Shown piece by piece: positions 55,115 to 64,000 of a DNA stretch of 64,000 bases. Every line of letters starts with the position of its first letter. The first letter of the stretch is position 1. Source of the stretch: Alteromonas aquimaris (lineage in GTDB: Bacteria > Pseudomonadota > Gammaproteobacteria > Enterobacterales > Alteromonadaceae); the NCBI RefSeq assembly GCF_026183695.1, contig NZ_JAPFRD010000013.1, positions 1 to 64,000 of the forward strand, read 5' to 3'. A program made the position numbers and the translations under genes. The notes beneath the pieces are model-generated. The model worked only from the letters and a program-made list of their open reading frames with translations. It had not been told where the DNA came from and made no database searches.

Positions 55115-58100
55115 TTTCCTCGCATAAATACGTTTTCATCAGCCGATGCAATTCGAGTATCTCCACTGGCTTGGGCAAGAAATTGTCCATCCCAGCATTA
55201 AGGCACTTTTCAATAATGTCGTCATGCACATGCGCAGACACGGCGATAACTCTGGTTTGCGCTCTTTTTCCTGTGGCCCGGTCGTGTTTAAAGCGTTCAA
55301 AAAACTCGAATCCGTCAATTCCGTCCATTTGCAAATCCAGTAAAATTAACGCGTAATCCGTCGACTGTAATTTTTCTAATCCACTCTCCCCGTCACGCAC
55401 GACTTCGAAGTTTACGCCCATCTGCTCAAGGTATGACTCAAGTATAAAAATATTACTTTCATTATCTTCGATAATGAGAACTTTTTTGTCGGCAACACCG
55501 GCCAAGCTAAGATCTTGCGCACTATCGGAGCGTTTGACGTTGGTACGGGGCTTAGGCGTTTTAAACGGAATACTGATGATAAAGCGAGTACCATTCCCTT
55601 CTTCACTTTCCACACTGACCGAACCATGCATCAGGTCTACCAGTTCTTTTACAATTGAGAGCCCTAACCCAGAGCCACCAAAACGCCGTGAGATAGACGA
55701 GTCAGCCTGAGTGAACTTTTCAAACACCGTCGATAAGCTTTTTTCTGACATGCCTATGCCGGTATCCGTCACTTCCAACCTGACCTGATAGAAGTCGCGA
55801 TGCCATTGTCCGGAAACGCTTATGTCAATGCTGCCTTGTTCGGTAAATTTGATTGAATTGGAGAGAAGATTCGCCAAAATTTGCTGTATGCGTAAAGGAT
55901 CCCCAAGCAGCTCCGGAGGAAGTCGCTTATCGACGTGGGCCTCCACGGTGAGGTTTTTACGACTTATTTCACCGGAATATACATCCAATAAATTATCCAC
56001 AATTTCCCGTAAAGAAAAATTGGTCACTTCCAGTGACAATTGTCCCGCTTCTAACTTGGCGAAATCTAACAAATCATTTAACAGGTTTTTAAGATTCGCT
56101 GTGGCACTAGACAATATTTCCAATAACCGTTCACGCTTTTGCTTATCGTCAATTTGTAAACTGAACACTTCGTTTACCCCCACAATCGCATTGAGTGGGG
56201 TGCGAATTTCATGGCTGACATTGGCCAAAAATTCACTTTTCGCCATGCTGGCTTGATGGGCAAGCTTACGACTTTCTTCCAGCTCCTCTTTTTGTTTCAT
56301 CAACTCTGTATTGTCAATGAAACTCAGTATGGCACCATCATTTGTCTGATTGGCCATAATATAGGGAGTAATGTATAGCCAATAATAAGACTCCCCCTTC
56401 TTTAGCTGCACCGTTTCGACACGATTGGACCGCGTCACTTTATCAATCAACTCACGTAAATTTATCGTATCGAAATAGCCCTCTACCTTACTACGAAAAT
56501 CATTCAGTTCTTCAGATAAGGAGAAAAATTCTCTGGCGGCTTTATTTGCTCTAAGTGCTTCAAGATTTTTATCCACATACACAAGCGGGAATGCCAAGGA
56601 ATTTTTAATATTGGTCAGTTGATTCGACATGTACTCAAGCGCACTGGTTTTTGCATTGAGTTCATCATTAGTAGTGACTAACTCTTCGTTTGTCGACTGT
56701 AGCTCTTCGTTGGTGGTCTCCAGCTCTTCGTTAGACGATTGTAATTCCTCGTTTGACGACTGCAGCTCTTCATTCATCGACTGCAATTCTTCGTTGGATG
56801 TCTCCAATTCTTCAATCACGGTTTGAATATGTTCCCGCGCCATCGACAGTTCGTCTTCTAACTCTTTTATTCGCTGTTGAGAATCAGTGTGCTCGGTGTG
56901 CTCTACACTTTTCTGCTCTTGCGGTGAGGGCCTGAAACAGACTAATAGATACTTGTCGCTATTGTCATTCAGTTGCACAGGGTACACACTCATCACCACT
57001 TTCGCTACAGTGCCATTGTACGTAAGTCTGCGTGGTTGACCGGTGGCTAATTCCTTTGTCCTAACTGCTTTAAACACTAAAGGCCTTACTTCATGCCTGA
57101 AGGTTTCGATAACAATTTCGCACAGATTTAGCGACGGCTTGCCTTTGGGTAATTTAAGATACCGCGAGGAGGCACCGTAAAGGTGTTCTACATCGAGGTT
57201 ATCATTTATCAGTATTCCCGCTTCACCTAGTTGTTCAACAAAGATTTCGGGTAACAATGGTACCTTTTGGGCATCTTGCAATTTTTTACTTTCTTGCAAC
57301 TCAGTTACCGCAGATTTTCCACTTAAAAAGAAACGTTGGGGATTGAATGCAGATACTGCGCGTTTCTGGAAGATACGGTCCTGTGCTTTTACCGGCCGGA
57401 ATATATCGGTTACCTGTGCGGTACTCTCTGATTTACCTAAAAATAAGTAGCCACGTTCACGCAACGAATAGTGAAAAATACGGTACACTTTTTTCTGTAA
57501 TTCCTGCTCGAAATAGATCAATAAATTTCGGCAGGTGATCATGTCCACGCGCATGAAGGGAGGATCGTCAATGATATTGTGCCCCGAAAACAGAATAATG
57601 CGCTTTAATTCTTTAATAACTTCATATTGACCGTCTTTTTTAAGAAAATATTTCTCACGGTATTTTGAAGGCACATCAGCCATCGAGGCTTCGCTGTATA
57701 CTCCTCGTCTGGCGACGGCCAAGGCATCGGTATCTACATCGGTGGCAAAAATCTGATGGTCGCTTTCTGCCAGCCGGTCACTGCCGCCTAACATTTCTGC
57801 CAACATAATAGATAAACTATATGCCTCTTCGCCGGTGGCACAACCCACTACCCACAAACGAATTGGTTCGCCTTCCGCTTTCGTTTTACCAATATCTTCG
57901 AGCACGGATTCAAGCTGTTTGAAGGTGGCTGGATCGCGAAAAAAATTGGTCACTGAAATTAGAATATCTTTATAGAGCAAACGTACTTCATCATCGTCCT
58001 CTTGCAAACGCTCAACATAGACATCAAAGTCCGATATGCCTGTAGCTAACATGCGTCTTTCGATACGTCTTTGCAGCGTCGCTTTCTTATACTGCTTAAA

Positions 58101-58778
58101 GGAAACTCCACACTTTTTTCTCACTAATGAGAACAGTTCTGACAGCCCGTCCTGGGCCTCTTCATTTTGCAAAGCGGCGCGTATTTTTTGGGGTAGCTGG
58201 GAGCTCAAATTAGATAAATGAGCACCTATCTCCTGAGGGGATAAAATGAAATCTACACAGTCAGTATCGGTGGCTGCTCTAGGCATTCCATCATAAGCGG
58301 CGCTATCAGCGTCTTGCGCATACGTTATTCCGCCAGAGGCGCGGATCATTTTAATGCCATGAGCACCATCCGTTCCCGTGCCGGACAGGATAACGCCAAT
58401 CGCGCTTTCTTTTTTCTCTTCAGCCAGTGAGACAAATAAATTATTAACAGAGGGTTTTGGAATCGTGGGATCGTCAGCCGGTGCGAGGCGGATTCTATCC
58501 CCCTCAATATACACATCATATTGCGGGGGGGTGATATAAACGATATTAGGTTTAGCCACCGTATTGTCCACGATGGTTTCTACCTTTAACTCGGTATCCC
58601 TTTGAATGAGTTCAGTAAGTTTGCTCTCGTGTTTGGGGGATAAATGTTGTGCAACAATGTAAAACATGTTGGCATTTTGCGGTAGACCGCTACAAAAAGT
58701 CTTTAAGGCATCTAGTCCGCCAGCGGATGCGCCTATTCCAACCCAGAAATAATGTTGGTCAGCCATGCTAAATGACAT
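55107..58778 (-). CDS. CheB-CheR-PAS-histidine kinase-receiver fusion
   Basis: 1223 residues, no TM segment. The order is CheB esterase (1-190; triad S18, H45, D137), CheR methyltransferase (about 205-470; VVGCATGEEAYSLSIM binds AdoMet, and DMITCRNLLIYF follows), a PAS-like region (about 510-620), a coiled coil (about 635-725), a PAS (about 725-825), HisKA with H856 in FLANVSHEIRTPLNA, HATPase (NSIKF, DTGIGM, GSGLGLS), and a receiver with the phospho-Asp in LLDLQMDGIDG. The coiled coil is a near-perfect 7-residue repeat (EELQSSN) coded by about eight 21-base units at 56,650-56,820. Methylation, demethylation and phosphorelay are thus joined in one chain. Confidence 0.92.
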   Translation of the reverse strand: MSFSMADQHYFWVGIGASAGGLDALKTFCSGLPQNANMFYIVAQHLSPKHESKLTELIQRDTELKVETIVDNTVAKPNIVYITPPQYDVYIEGDRIRLAPADDPTIPKPSVNNLFVSLAEEKKESAIGVILSGTGTDGAHGIKMIRASGGITYAQDADSAAYDGMPRAATDTDCVDFILSPQEIGAHLSNLSSQLPQKIRAALQNEEAQDGLSELFSLVRKKCGVSFKQYKKATLQRRIERRMLATGISDFDVYVERLQEDDDEVRLLYKDILISVTNFFRDPATFKQLESVLEDIGKTKAEGEPIRLWVVGCATGEEAYSLSIMLAEMLGGSDRLAESDHQIFATDVDTDALAVARRGVYSEASMADVPSKYREKYFLKKDGQYEVIKELKRIILFSGHNIIDDPPFMRVDMITCRNLLIYFEQELQKKVYRIFHYSLRERGYLFLGKSESTAQVTDIFRPVKAQDRIFQKRAVSAFNPQRFFLSGKSAVTELQESKKLQDAQKVPLLPEIFVEQLGEAGILINDNLDVEHLYGASSRYLKLPKGKPSLNLCEIVIETFRHEVRPLVFKAVRTKELATGQPRRLTYNGTVAKVVMSVYPVQLNDNSDKYLLVCFRPSPQEQKSVEHTEHTDSQQRIKELEDELSMAREHIQTVIEELETSNEELQSMNEELQSSNEELQSSNEELETTNEELQSTNEELVTTNDELNAKTSALEYMSNQLTNIKNSLAFPLVYVDKNLEALRANKAAREFFSLSEELNDFRSKVEGYFDTINLRELIDKVTRSNRVETVQLKKGESYYWLYITPYIMANQTNDGAILSFIDNTELMKQKEELEESRKLAHQASMAKSEFLANVSHEIRTPLNAIVGVNEVFSLQIDDKQKRERLLEILSSATANLKNLLNDLLDFAKLEAGQLSLEVTNFSLREIVDNLLDVYSGEISRKNLTVEAHVDKRLPPELLGDPLRIQQILANLLSNSIKFTEQGSIDISVSGQWHRDFYQVRLEVTDTGIGMSEKSLSTVFEKFTQADSSISRRFGGSGLGLSIVKELVDLMHGSVSVESEEGNGTRFIISIPFKTPKPRTNVKRSDSAQDLSLAGVADKKVLIIEDNESNIFILESYLEQMGVNFEVVRDGESGLEKLQSTDYALILLDLQMDGIDGFEFFERFKHDRATGKRAQTRVIAVSAHVHDDIIEKCLNAGMDNFLPKPVEILELHRLMKTYLCEENG

Positions 58779-58989
58779 CTAATCAATCCAAAATCAATCC
58801 CAATTAATGCGCCGGATAGTAAGCTGAAATGCCCTTAAATGCCATATCACTGCACGTTAACTACATTTAATAATATGAGTTAATAATACTTTTTTGCCGA
58901 TTTAGATCGATTAGGAATACTCTACAGCGCGGATGGAGTTTGTTACACTTAGCGCGACTTTCACCTACAACGTTTTTTGCGAGTATTCC

Positions 58990-60003
58990 ATGGCCGATTT
59001 TACGGGCAACCATATTCTTAGCGTTAACCAATTTGACCGTGAGGCGATTGATAAAATCTTTACCGTCGCTGACAGCATGGCACCTTATGCAAAACGCCAA
59101 AAGCGTACTGAGGTGTTAAACGGCGCCATTCTTGGCAATCTTTTTTTTGAGCCCAGTACGCGGACCCGGGTAAGTTTTGGGACGGCGTTTAACTTATTAG
59201 GTGGGGAAGTTCGCGAGACCACGGGTATGGATAATTCGGCCTTGGCCAAAGGCGAATCGCTTTACGATACTGCAAGGGTGTTAAGCGGGTATTCGGATAT
59301 TATCGCCATGCGTCACCCGTTTGCCGGCTCGGTTGCCGAGTTCGCTGAAGGAAGCAGGGTACCCGTTATCAATGGGGGTGATGGCGCTAATGAGCATCCG
59401 ACCCAAGCCTTACTTGACCTGTTTACCATCAAACGCGAATTAGAATATCACGGTAAGGGGATAGATGGATTACATATCGCAATGATTGGTGATTTACGCT
59501 ACGGGCGCACGGTTCACTCGTTATGCAAATTGTTGTGTTTATATAAAGATATCCATTTTACGCTTATTTCACCGAATGAATTAGGGATGCCCCAACCAAT
59601 TATCGATACCGTAGCCAATGCTGGCCATAAGCTTACCATCACTGAACAACTGGAAGGCAATATGGATGCGGATATCTGTTATCAGACACGCATTCAGGAG
59701 GAGCGCTTTCCTTCTCAGGATGAAGCCAACAAGTATCGCGGAAAATTCCGTTTGAATCAGGATATTTATACTAAACACTTCCAGTCGAAAACGGTCATCA
59801 TGCATCCGCTGCCACGGGACTCCCGCGTAGAGGCGAATGAACTGGATAACGATCTTAACCTTAATCCTAAACTGGCTATTTTTAGACAAACCGATAATGG
59901 CGTACTGGTAAGAATGGCGTTATTTGCCCTTACCCTTGGCGTAGACCATCTGGTCAGTAAATACGAACGTGATGTCATCTGGCACAGTAATAAGAGAAGC
60001 TAA
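58990..60003 (+). CDS. pyrB: aspartate carbamoyltransferase catalytic subunit
   Basis: 337 residues from [18 protein letters not shown]; the frame opens at 58933, but that lead is not conserved. It condenses carbamoyl phosphate and aspartate for pyrimidine synthesis. Carbamoyl phosphate contacts are in PSTRTRVSF, with [17 protein letters not shown] and the closing HPLPRDSRV. It is longer than the E. coli protein (about 311 residues), and no pyrI follows, so it belongs to the unregulated or differently regulated long group. hemL starts 5 bases after its stop. Confidence 0.93.
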   Translation: MADFTGNHILSVNQFDREAIDKIFTVADSMAPYAKRQKRTEVLNGAILGNLFFEPSTRTRVSFGTAFNLLGGEVRETTGMDNSALAKGESLYDTARVLSGYSDIIAMRHPFAGSVAEFAEGSRVPVINGGDGANEHPTQALLDLFTIKRELEYHGKGIDGLHIAMIGDLRYGRTVHSLCKLLCLYKDIHFTLISPNELGMPQPIIDTVANAGHKLTITEQLEGNMDADICYQTRIQEERFPSQDEANKYRGKFRLNQDIYTKHFQSKTVIMHPLPRDSRVEANELDNDLNLNPKLAIFRQTDNGVLVRMALFALTLGVDHLVSKYERDVIWHSNKRS

Positions 60004-60008
60004 CATTT

Positions 60009-61304
60009 ATGCATCCAAACAATATTGAAAAATCCGAACAGTTATTTTCTCGTGCACAACGCACCATTCCCGGTGGCGTAAACTCGCCGGTGAGGGCATT
60101 TAAAGCCGTCGGCGGCACTCCTCGCTTTATCAGTAAAGCCGATGGCCCGTTTATCTGGGATGCAGATGGTAAACGTTACATTGATTATGTGCAGTCCTGG
60201 GGCCCGATGGTATTAGGCCATAATCACAGTGCTATCCGTCAGGCAGTGATCAAGGCCGCAGAAAATGGGCTAAGTTTTGGTGCTCCCACCGAAGCAGAAG
60301 TGATCATGGCAGAAAAGGTCAATTCACTGGTGCCTTCCATGGAAATGGTGCGCATGGTGAACTCAGGTACGGAAGCCACCATGTCTGCTATTCGTCTGGC
60401 GCGAGGCTATACAGGGCGTAACAAGCTCATCAAATTTGAGGGCTGTTATCACGGTCATGCCGATTCACTGTTGGTAAAAGCGGGTTCTGGCGCACTCACG
60501 CTAGGCGTACCGAGTTCGCCAGGGGTACCAGCAGATGTGGCGCAACATACCCTTACCGCTGAGTTTAATAATTTGGATAGTGTCAAACAGATGTTTGCCG
60601 AATATCCTGATGACATTGCCTGCATCATTGTGGAGCCAGTAGCAGGTAATATGAATTGCATCCCTCCGGTAGAGGGATTTCTGGAAGGGTTACGCGCCCT
60701 ATGTGATGATAACGGCAGCGTGTTAATTTTTGACGAAGTGATGACGGGTTTTCGTGTATCCCGTGGCGGTGCACAGGAACGTTACGCGGTGGTTCCCGAC
60801 TTAACCTGTCTGGGTAAAGTGATCGGCGGCGGCATGCCTGTCGGCGCGTTTGGTGGTAAACGTGAAATTCTCACTCATATAGCGCCCACTGGCCCGGTTT
60901 ATCAGGCTGGGACATTGTCAGGCAATCCTGTGGCGATGGCGGCAGGTTTGGCGGCGCTGGGAGAGTTAGAAAATGCTTCACTCTATCCGCACATCTTCAA
61001 TCTGACAGAAAAGTTAGTCAATGGCTTTCAAGCGGCTGCGGATAAGCACGGTATCCCCCTGACCACCAATCATGCGGGTAGTATGTTCGGTATTTTCTTC
61101 ACCGATCTAATAAAAGTCACCAATTATCAGCAAGCGATTAACTGCAATAATGAACAGTTCAAGCAGTTTTATCATGGCATGTTAGAGGCGGGAATTTATA
61201 TGGCACCAGCCTCATATGAAGCAGGGTTTATGTCGTATGCGCATACGGATGAATTAATTGATGAGACTGTTCAGGCAGCAGAGCACATATTTCGTAAATT
61301 ATAG
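60009..61304 (+). CDS. hemL: glutamate-1-semialdehyde 2,1-aminomutase
   Basis: 431 residues. It makes 5-aminolevulinate for heme and tetrapyrroles. It opens with [27 protein letters not shown] contacts are [16 protein letters not shown] and [12 protein letters not shown], and the Schiff-base lysine is in [16 protein letters not shown] (about 265). It follows pyrB by 5 bases, an unusual pairing but probably cotranscribed. Confidence 0.96.
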   Translation: MHPNNIEKSEQLFSRAQRTIPGGVNSPVRAFKAVGGTPRFISKADGPFIWDADGKRYIDYVQSWGPMVLGHNHSAIRQAVIKAAENGLSFGAPTEAEVIMAEKVNSLVPSMEMVRMVNSGTEATMSAIRLARGYTGRNKLIKFEGCYHGHADSLLVKAGSGALTLGVPSSPGVPADVAQHTLTAEFNNLDSVKQMFAEYPDDIACIIVEPVAGNMNCIPPVEGFLEGLRALCDDNGSVLIFDEVMTGFRVSRGGAQERYAVVPDLTCLGKVIGGGMPVGAFGGKREILTHIAPTGPVYQAGTLSGNPVAMAAGLAALGELENASLYPHIFNLTEKLVNGFQAAADKHGIPLTTNHAGSMFGIFFTDLIKVTNYQQAINCNNEQFKQFYHGMLEAGIYMAPASYEAGFMSYAHTDELIDETVQAAEHIFRKL

Positions 61305-61318
61305 AATAGCGAGACGAA

Positions 61319-62236
61319 TTAAGTTTGGCCTTGCTGTCGGATAAACGTAACTGAGGGCGCGAAGAATGCCGCGCCCGTTTCAGCACTCGTGTAGTCCAGC
61401 CACCTGTCATACTCACCTTCTTCCATTCCAAATATCTGACTATGTAGCATTGATTTGAAATATTTGGCGCTGGCAGAACAGCTAACAAAAAACAGTCCCT
61501 GTATACTCATATCACCGTAAGGCATACCCTGTTTTAATAGCCCGGGTAAATCCGATTCCGGGTCTTTAGCACTTGCTCGCACACAGTGGGAGGACGCGTT
61601 TTGCTCCGGACTCGCCAGATTGTGTTCCCGGGTCATGCCCATAATCTGTTCCTGCTGTCGTTCAGATAAGCTGAACCAGCGGCGCAGATCATGACGATAT
61701 CGTTGCACATGCACGTAACTGCCCCCCGTAAAATCGGGATCACTGTCATCTACAATAGCGATATCTCGTCTTTTCATGCCTCTGGGATTATCGTAAGCAT
61801 ACATGAAACCATTTAAATCACGTCCGTCCAGATAACGAAATCCTCTGACTTGTTCCACCATTTCAACGTGAATTCGCAATAGCTCGACTATTTCGACGCC
61901 AATGGCGTGACAAATATCCAGCCGGTCAGCGCGGATCTGGATAAATAAGTCGCACGGCATCACTGGGGCACTACGATCATCGCACTGCATATCCGGAAAC
62001 GGCGTTAATTCGGTAGGAATGAGGCCCGGATAGAGCTCTGGCCAGTAATTCGTTCCTACTGCAATCATGCCGGTTACCATTGCTTCGTAGTGCTCGTTTT
62101 CATAATGATCGAAAATGTCCAGCACCCGCGAAAGCTTTGCCCGCACGGCCTGACTATCGTCATCGACCACGTTTAATAACAAGTACTGAGCATGCAGATT
62201 GGGTTCAGCGCACACGCCCTTTTGAGGTTGAGTCAT
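61319..62236 (-). CDS. DyP-type peroxidase homologue with altered distal site
   Basis: 305 residues from MTQPQKGVCAEPN; the frame is open to 62422, but that runs into the ggt gene. Family B (YfeX-like) layout: LFIQIRADRLDICH, FRYLDGRDLNGF, SYVHVQRYRHDLRRWF, REHN, and the closing GLFFVSCSASAKYFKSML. The heme-ligand histidine is H217 (SSHCVRAS). The GXXDG motif that carries the catalytic distal Asp reads GFMYA, so Asp is Tyr146, and the distal Arg position (LLKQGMPYG) is Lys235. Peroxidase activity may therefore be lost or altered. It lies 57 bases after the ggt stop on the same strand. Confidence 0.85.
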   Translation of the reverse strand: MTQPQKGVCAEPNLHAQYLLLNVVDDDSQAVRAKLSRVLDIFDHYENEHYEAMVTGMIAVGTNYWPELYPGLIPTELTPFPDMQCDDRSAPVMPCDLFIQIRADRLDICHAIGVEIVELLRIHVEMVEQVRGFRYLDGRDLNGFMYAYDNPRGMKRRDIAIVDDSDPDFTGGSYVHVQRYRHDLRRWFSLSERQQEQIMGMTREHNLASPEQNASSHCVRASAKDPESDLPGLLKQGMPYGDMSIQGLFFVSCSASAKYFKSMLHSQIFGMEEGEYDRWLDYTSAETGAAFFAPSVTFIRQQGQT

Positions 62237-62292
62237 GCTAGGTCCGCTTGCCTTATGGCTATTATTGTTAGCGCGAATATGTCTAGTGTGGC

Positions 62293-63975
62293 TCAGAACC
62301 CTGCTGCTTGTCCATCTTTTCGGCTTTCTGACGCCCCAATATACAGTTTTCGGCGAGGATCGTAACCAATGGCCTGATATCCCCCATAAGCCCCTGTGAC
62401 AGGTTGTAATGTGTGACCCCAACGCATGAGTGTGCGTTGGACCTGCTCATCAATACCTGACTCAAGACTGACCACGCCCCCATCGGTCATTAATTCACCT
62501 GTAGGGCTGCTGGATCCACTATGCAAGATCCTTGGCGCATCGCCCGCTTCCTGTAGGTTCATACCAAAGTCAATCATGTTAACCAGCACCTGCGCGTGCA
62601 TTTGCGGTTGTGCGCCCCCGCCCATTACCCCAAAGCTCAACCAAGGCTGGTTATTGCGGGTTACAAACGCGGGGATGATGGTGTGGAACGGACGTTTACC
62701 TGGTTCATACTCGTTGAAATGCCCTTCTTGCAAGGTAAACAATTCACCGCGATTTTGCAGAATAAAGCCCAAACCCGTGGGCGTCATGCCTGACCCCATG
62801 CCACGGTAATTACTTTGAATGAGCGATACCATATTTCCTTTGGCATCGGCTACGGTCAGGTAAATCGTATCACCTTGGTTAATGCCTGCGTCATAACGTT
62901 CGGCCGCTTTTCTGGGTTTTATTAGCTGGCGCCGCTCTTGTGCATATTCTTTTGAAATTAACCAATCTACGGGAATTTCATTAAAAGCAGGATCCGCGTA
63001 GTACTTTGCGCGATCCTCAAATGCCAGTTTTTTGGCTTCGACAAATGTATGAATATATTCCGCCGAGCCAAATCCCATGCCTTCTATATCATATTGCTCA
63101 AGAATATTAAGTATCTGCAGTGCAGCGATACCCTGACCATTTGGGGGTAGCTCCCACACATCATAACCCCGATAATTAGTGGAAACCGGAGTAACCCATT
63201 CAGATTTGTGTGAGGCTAAATCTTCGTAGGTCAAAAAGCCTCCTTGTTCTTTCATATAGGCAGCGATGGTGTGTGCGATATCACCTTTGTAAAAAGCATC
63301 ACGCCCCCCACTGGCTAACTTTTCGTAGGTTGCTGCCAAAGCTGGATTTTTAAAGATATCCCCTTTACGCGGAGCTTTGCCGTTAGGAAGATATGTTTCA
63401 GCGAAACCTTCATACTCACCAATGCGCTTCGCGTTAACTTTCCAGTAATAAGAGATGAGTTCTGACACAGGAAAGCCATTTTTTGCATATCGAATGGCTG
63501 GCGTTAGCAACTTGCTCATTGTCAGCTTGCCGTACTTTTTATGTAGCATAAACCAGCCGTCTACTGCACCGGGAACGGAGACAGGAAGTGGGCCATATGC
63601 TGGGATCTGGGTTAACCCCTGTTCCGCAAAATGCTCTTTGGTAAGACCTTTAGGTGAACGCCCTGAAGCGTTGAGTCCCACCAGCTTTTTTTCCTCTGCA
63701 TCCCACACAATGGCAAACAAGTCCCCCCCAATTCCACAACCGGTTGGTTCCACCAAGCCTAACATCGCATTTGCTGCAATGGCAGCATCGACAGCCGAAC
63801 CGCCTTTTTGCAAAATATCTAAGGCAACCTGCGTCGCTAGCGGCTGGCTGGTTGCCGCCATTCCATGTTGCGCCAACACTTCAGAGCGACTGGCGTGCAT
63901 CTCACCGGTCACCCTGTCATAGGCCATCGTCGCCGCTGAATTGAGCATAAGAAGAAGAATCAGTAGTAAACGCAT
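62293..63975 (-). CDS. ggt: gamma-glutamyltransferase
   Basis: 560 residues. A signal peptide (MRLLLILLLMLNSAATMA) exports it to the periplasm. The N-terminal Ntn-hydrolase half contains MAATSQPLATQVALDILQKGGSAVDAAIA and EPTGCGIGGDLF. The autocatalytic cut is predicted before Thr370 (GDTIYLTVAD), which becomes the nucleophile of the small subunit. Further substrate-site elements are SNYRGMGSGMTP and GGGAQPQMHAQ. It removes gamma-glutamyl groups from glutathione and related peptides. Confidence 0.95.
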   Translation of the reverse strand: MRLLLILLLMLNSAATMAYDRVTGEMHASRSEVLAQHGMAATSQPLATQVALDILQKGGSAVDAAIAANAMLGLVEPTGCGIGGDLFAIVWDAEEKKLVGLNASGRSPKGLTKEHFAEQGLTQIPAYGPLPVSVPGAVDGWFMLHKKYGKLTMSKLLTPAIRYAKNGFPVSELISYYWKVNAKRIGEYEGFAETYLPNGKAPRKGDIFKNPALAATYEKLASGGRDAFYKGDIAHTIAAYMKEQGGFLTYEDLASHKSEWVTPVSTNYRGYDVWELPPNGQGIAALQILNILEQYDIEGMGFGSAEYIHTFVEAKKLAFEDRAKYYADPAFNEIPVDWLISKEYAQERRQLIKPRKAAERYDAGINQGDTIYLTVADAKGNMVSLIQSNYRGMGSGMTPTGLGFILQNRGELFTLQEGHFNEYEPGKRPFHTIIPAFVTRNNQPWLSFGVMGGGAQPQMHAQVLVNMIDFGMNLQEAGDAPRILHSGSSSPTGELMTDGGVVSLESGIDEQVQRTLMRWGHTLQPVTGAYGGYQAIGYDPRRKLYIGASESRKDGQAAGF

Positions 63976-64000
63976 AGCACACCTTTTGTTATTTTATTCC

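Noticed and set aside
56650-56820. 21-base repeats as a CRISPR-like or noncoding minisatellite
   Set aside because: There are no spacers, and the units are in frame and encode a coiled coil in the kinase fusion.
62236-62422. N-terminal extension of the DyP-like protein
   Set aside because: It overlaps the ggt gene and has no similarity to the family; the protein starts naturally at 62236.

Overview
The window is ordinary chromosome of a marine gammaproteobacterium, most likely an Alteromonadales member close to Alteromonas or Aestuariibacter. This is inferred from the divergent mrcA | pilMNOPQ-aroK-aroB-damX-dam block leading to rpe-trpS-pabA, the astC-astA-astD operon, lineage-typical small families (DUF2982, DUF2970, TorF porin) and moderate G+C. 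No tRNA, rRNA, CRISPR array, prophage or insertion sequence was seen.

Left edge (1-2,070): an integron-type gene cassette array without a visible integrase. Three attC-like sites and one degraded site separate a cassette with an unrecognised 115-residue protein, a reversed ccdAB toxin-antitoxin cassette, and a cassette with a twice-frameshifted GNAT acetyltransferase. The 10-base arms at the start and end of the first two cassettes are exact complements, which fixes the cassette borders to the base. A FosA-like glutathione transferase gene follows.

From 2.7 to 18.5 kb are single metabolic and accessory genes: small NTF2-like and VOC proteins, two exported GH13 starch enzymes (a CBM20-bearing CGTase-like enzyme and a neopullulanase-like one) with a LacI-type palindrome upstream, two GNAT acetyltransferases, a YdjM-like hydrolase, a YeeE/YedE pair, YbaK, YghU, malic enzyme and PBP1A.

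From 18.6 to 38.4 kb lies the conserved core: type IV pilus assembly and secretin, shikimate steps, DamX and Dam, rpe, trpS, pabA, an HDOD protein, then the arginine succinyltransferase operon ending in a DUF1338 gene and a clear terminator.

From 38.6 to 58.8 kb signalling dominates: a PaiB-like regulator, an H-NOX sensor overlapping a PAS-GGDEF-EAL protein, ParC, a 7TM-DISM hybrid histidine kinase with receiver and Hpt, an RND pump with divergent TetR and a perfect palindromic operator, and a solo CheB overlapping a CheB-CheR-PAS-kinase-receiver fusion. The right end holds pyrB, hemL, a DyP-type peroxidase homologue lacking both distal catalytic residues, and gamma-glutamyltransferase.

The points most worth a second look are the cassette array (including a ccdB stop codon made by the recombination site), the altered DyP active site, the DUF1338 gene in the ast operon, and the two overlapping CheB-containing genes.
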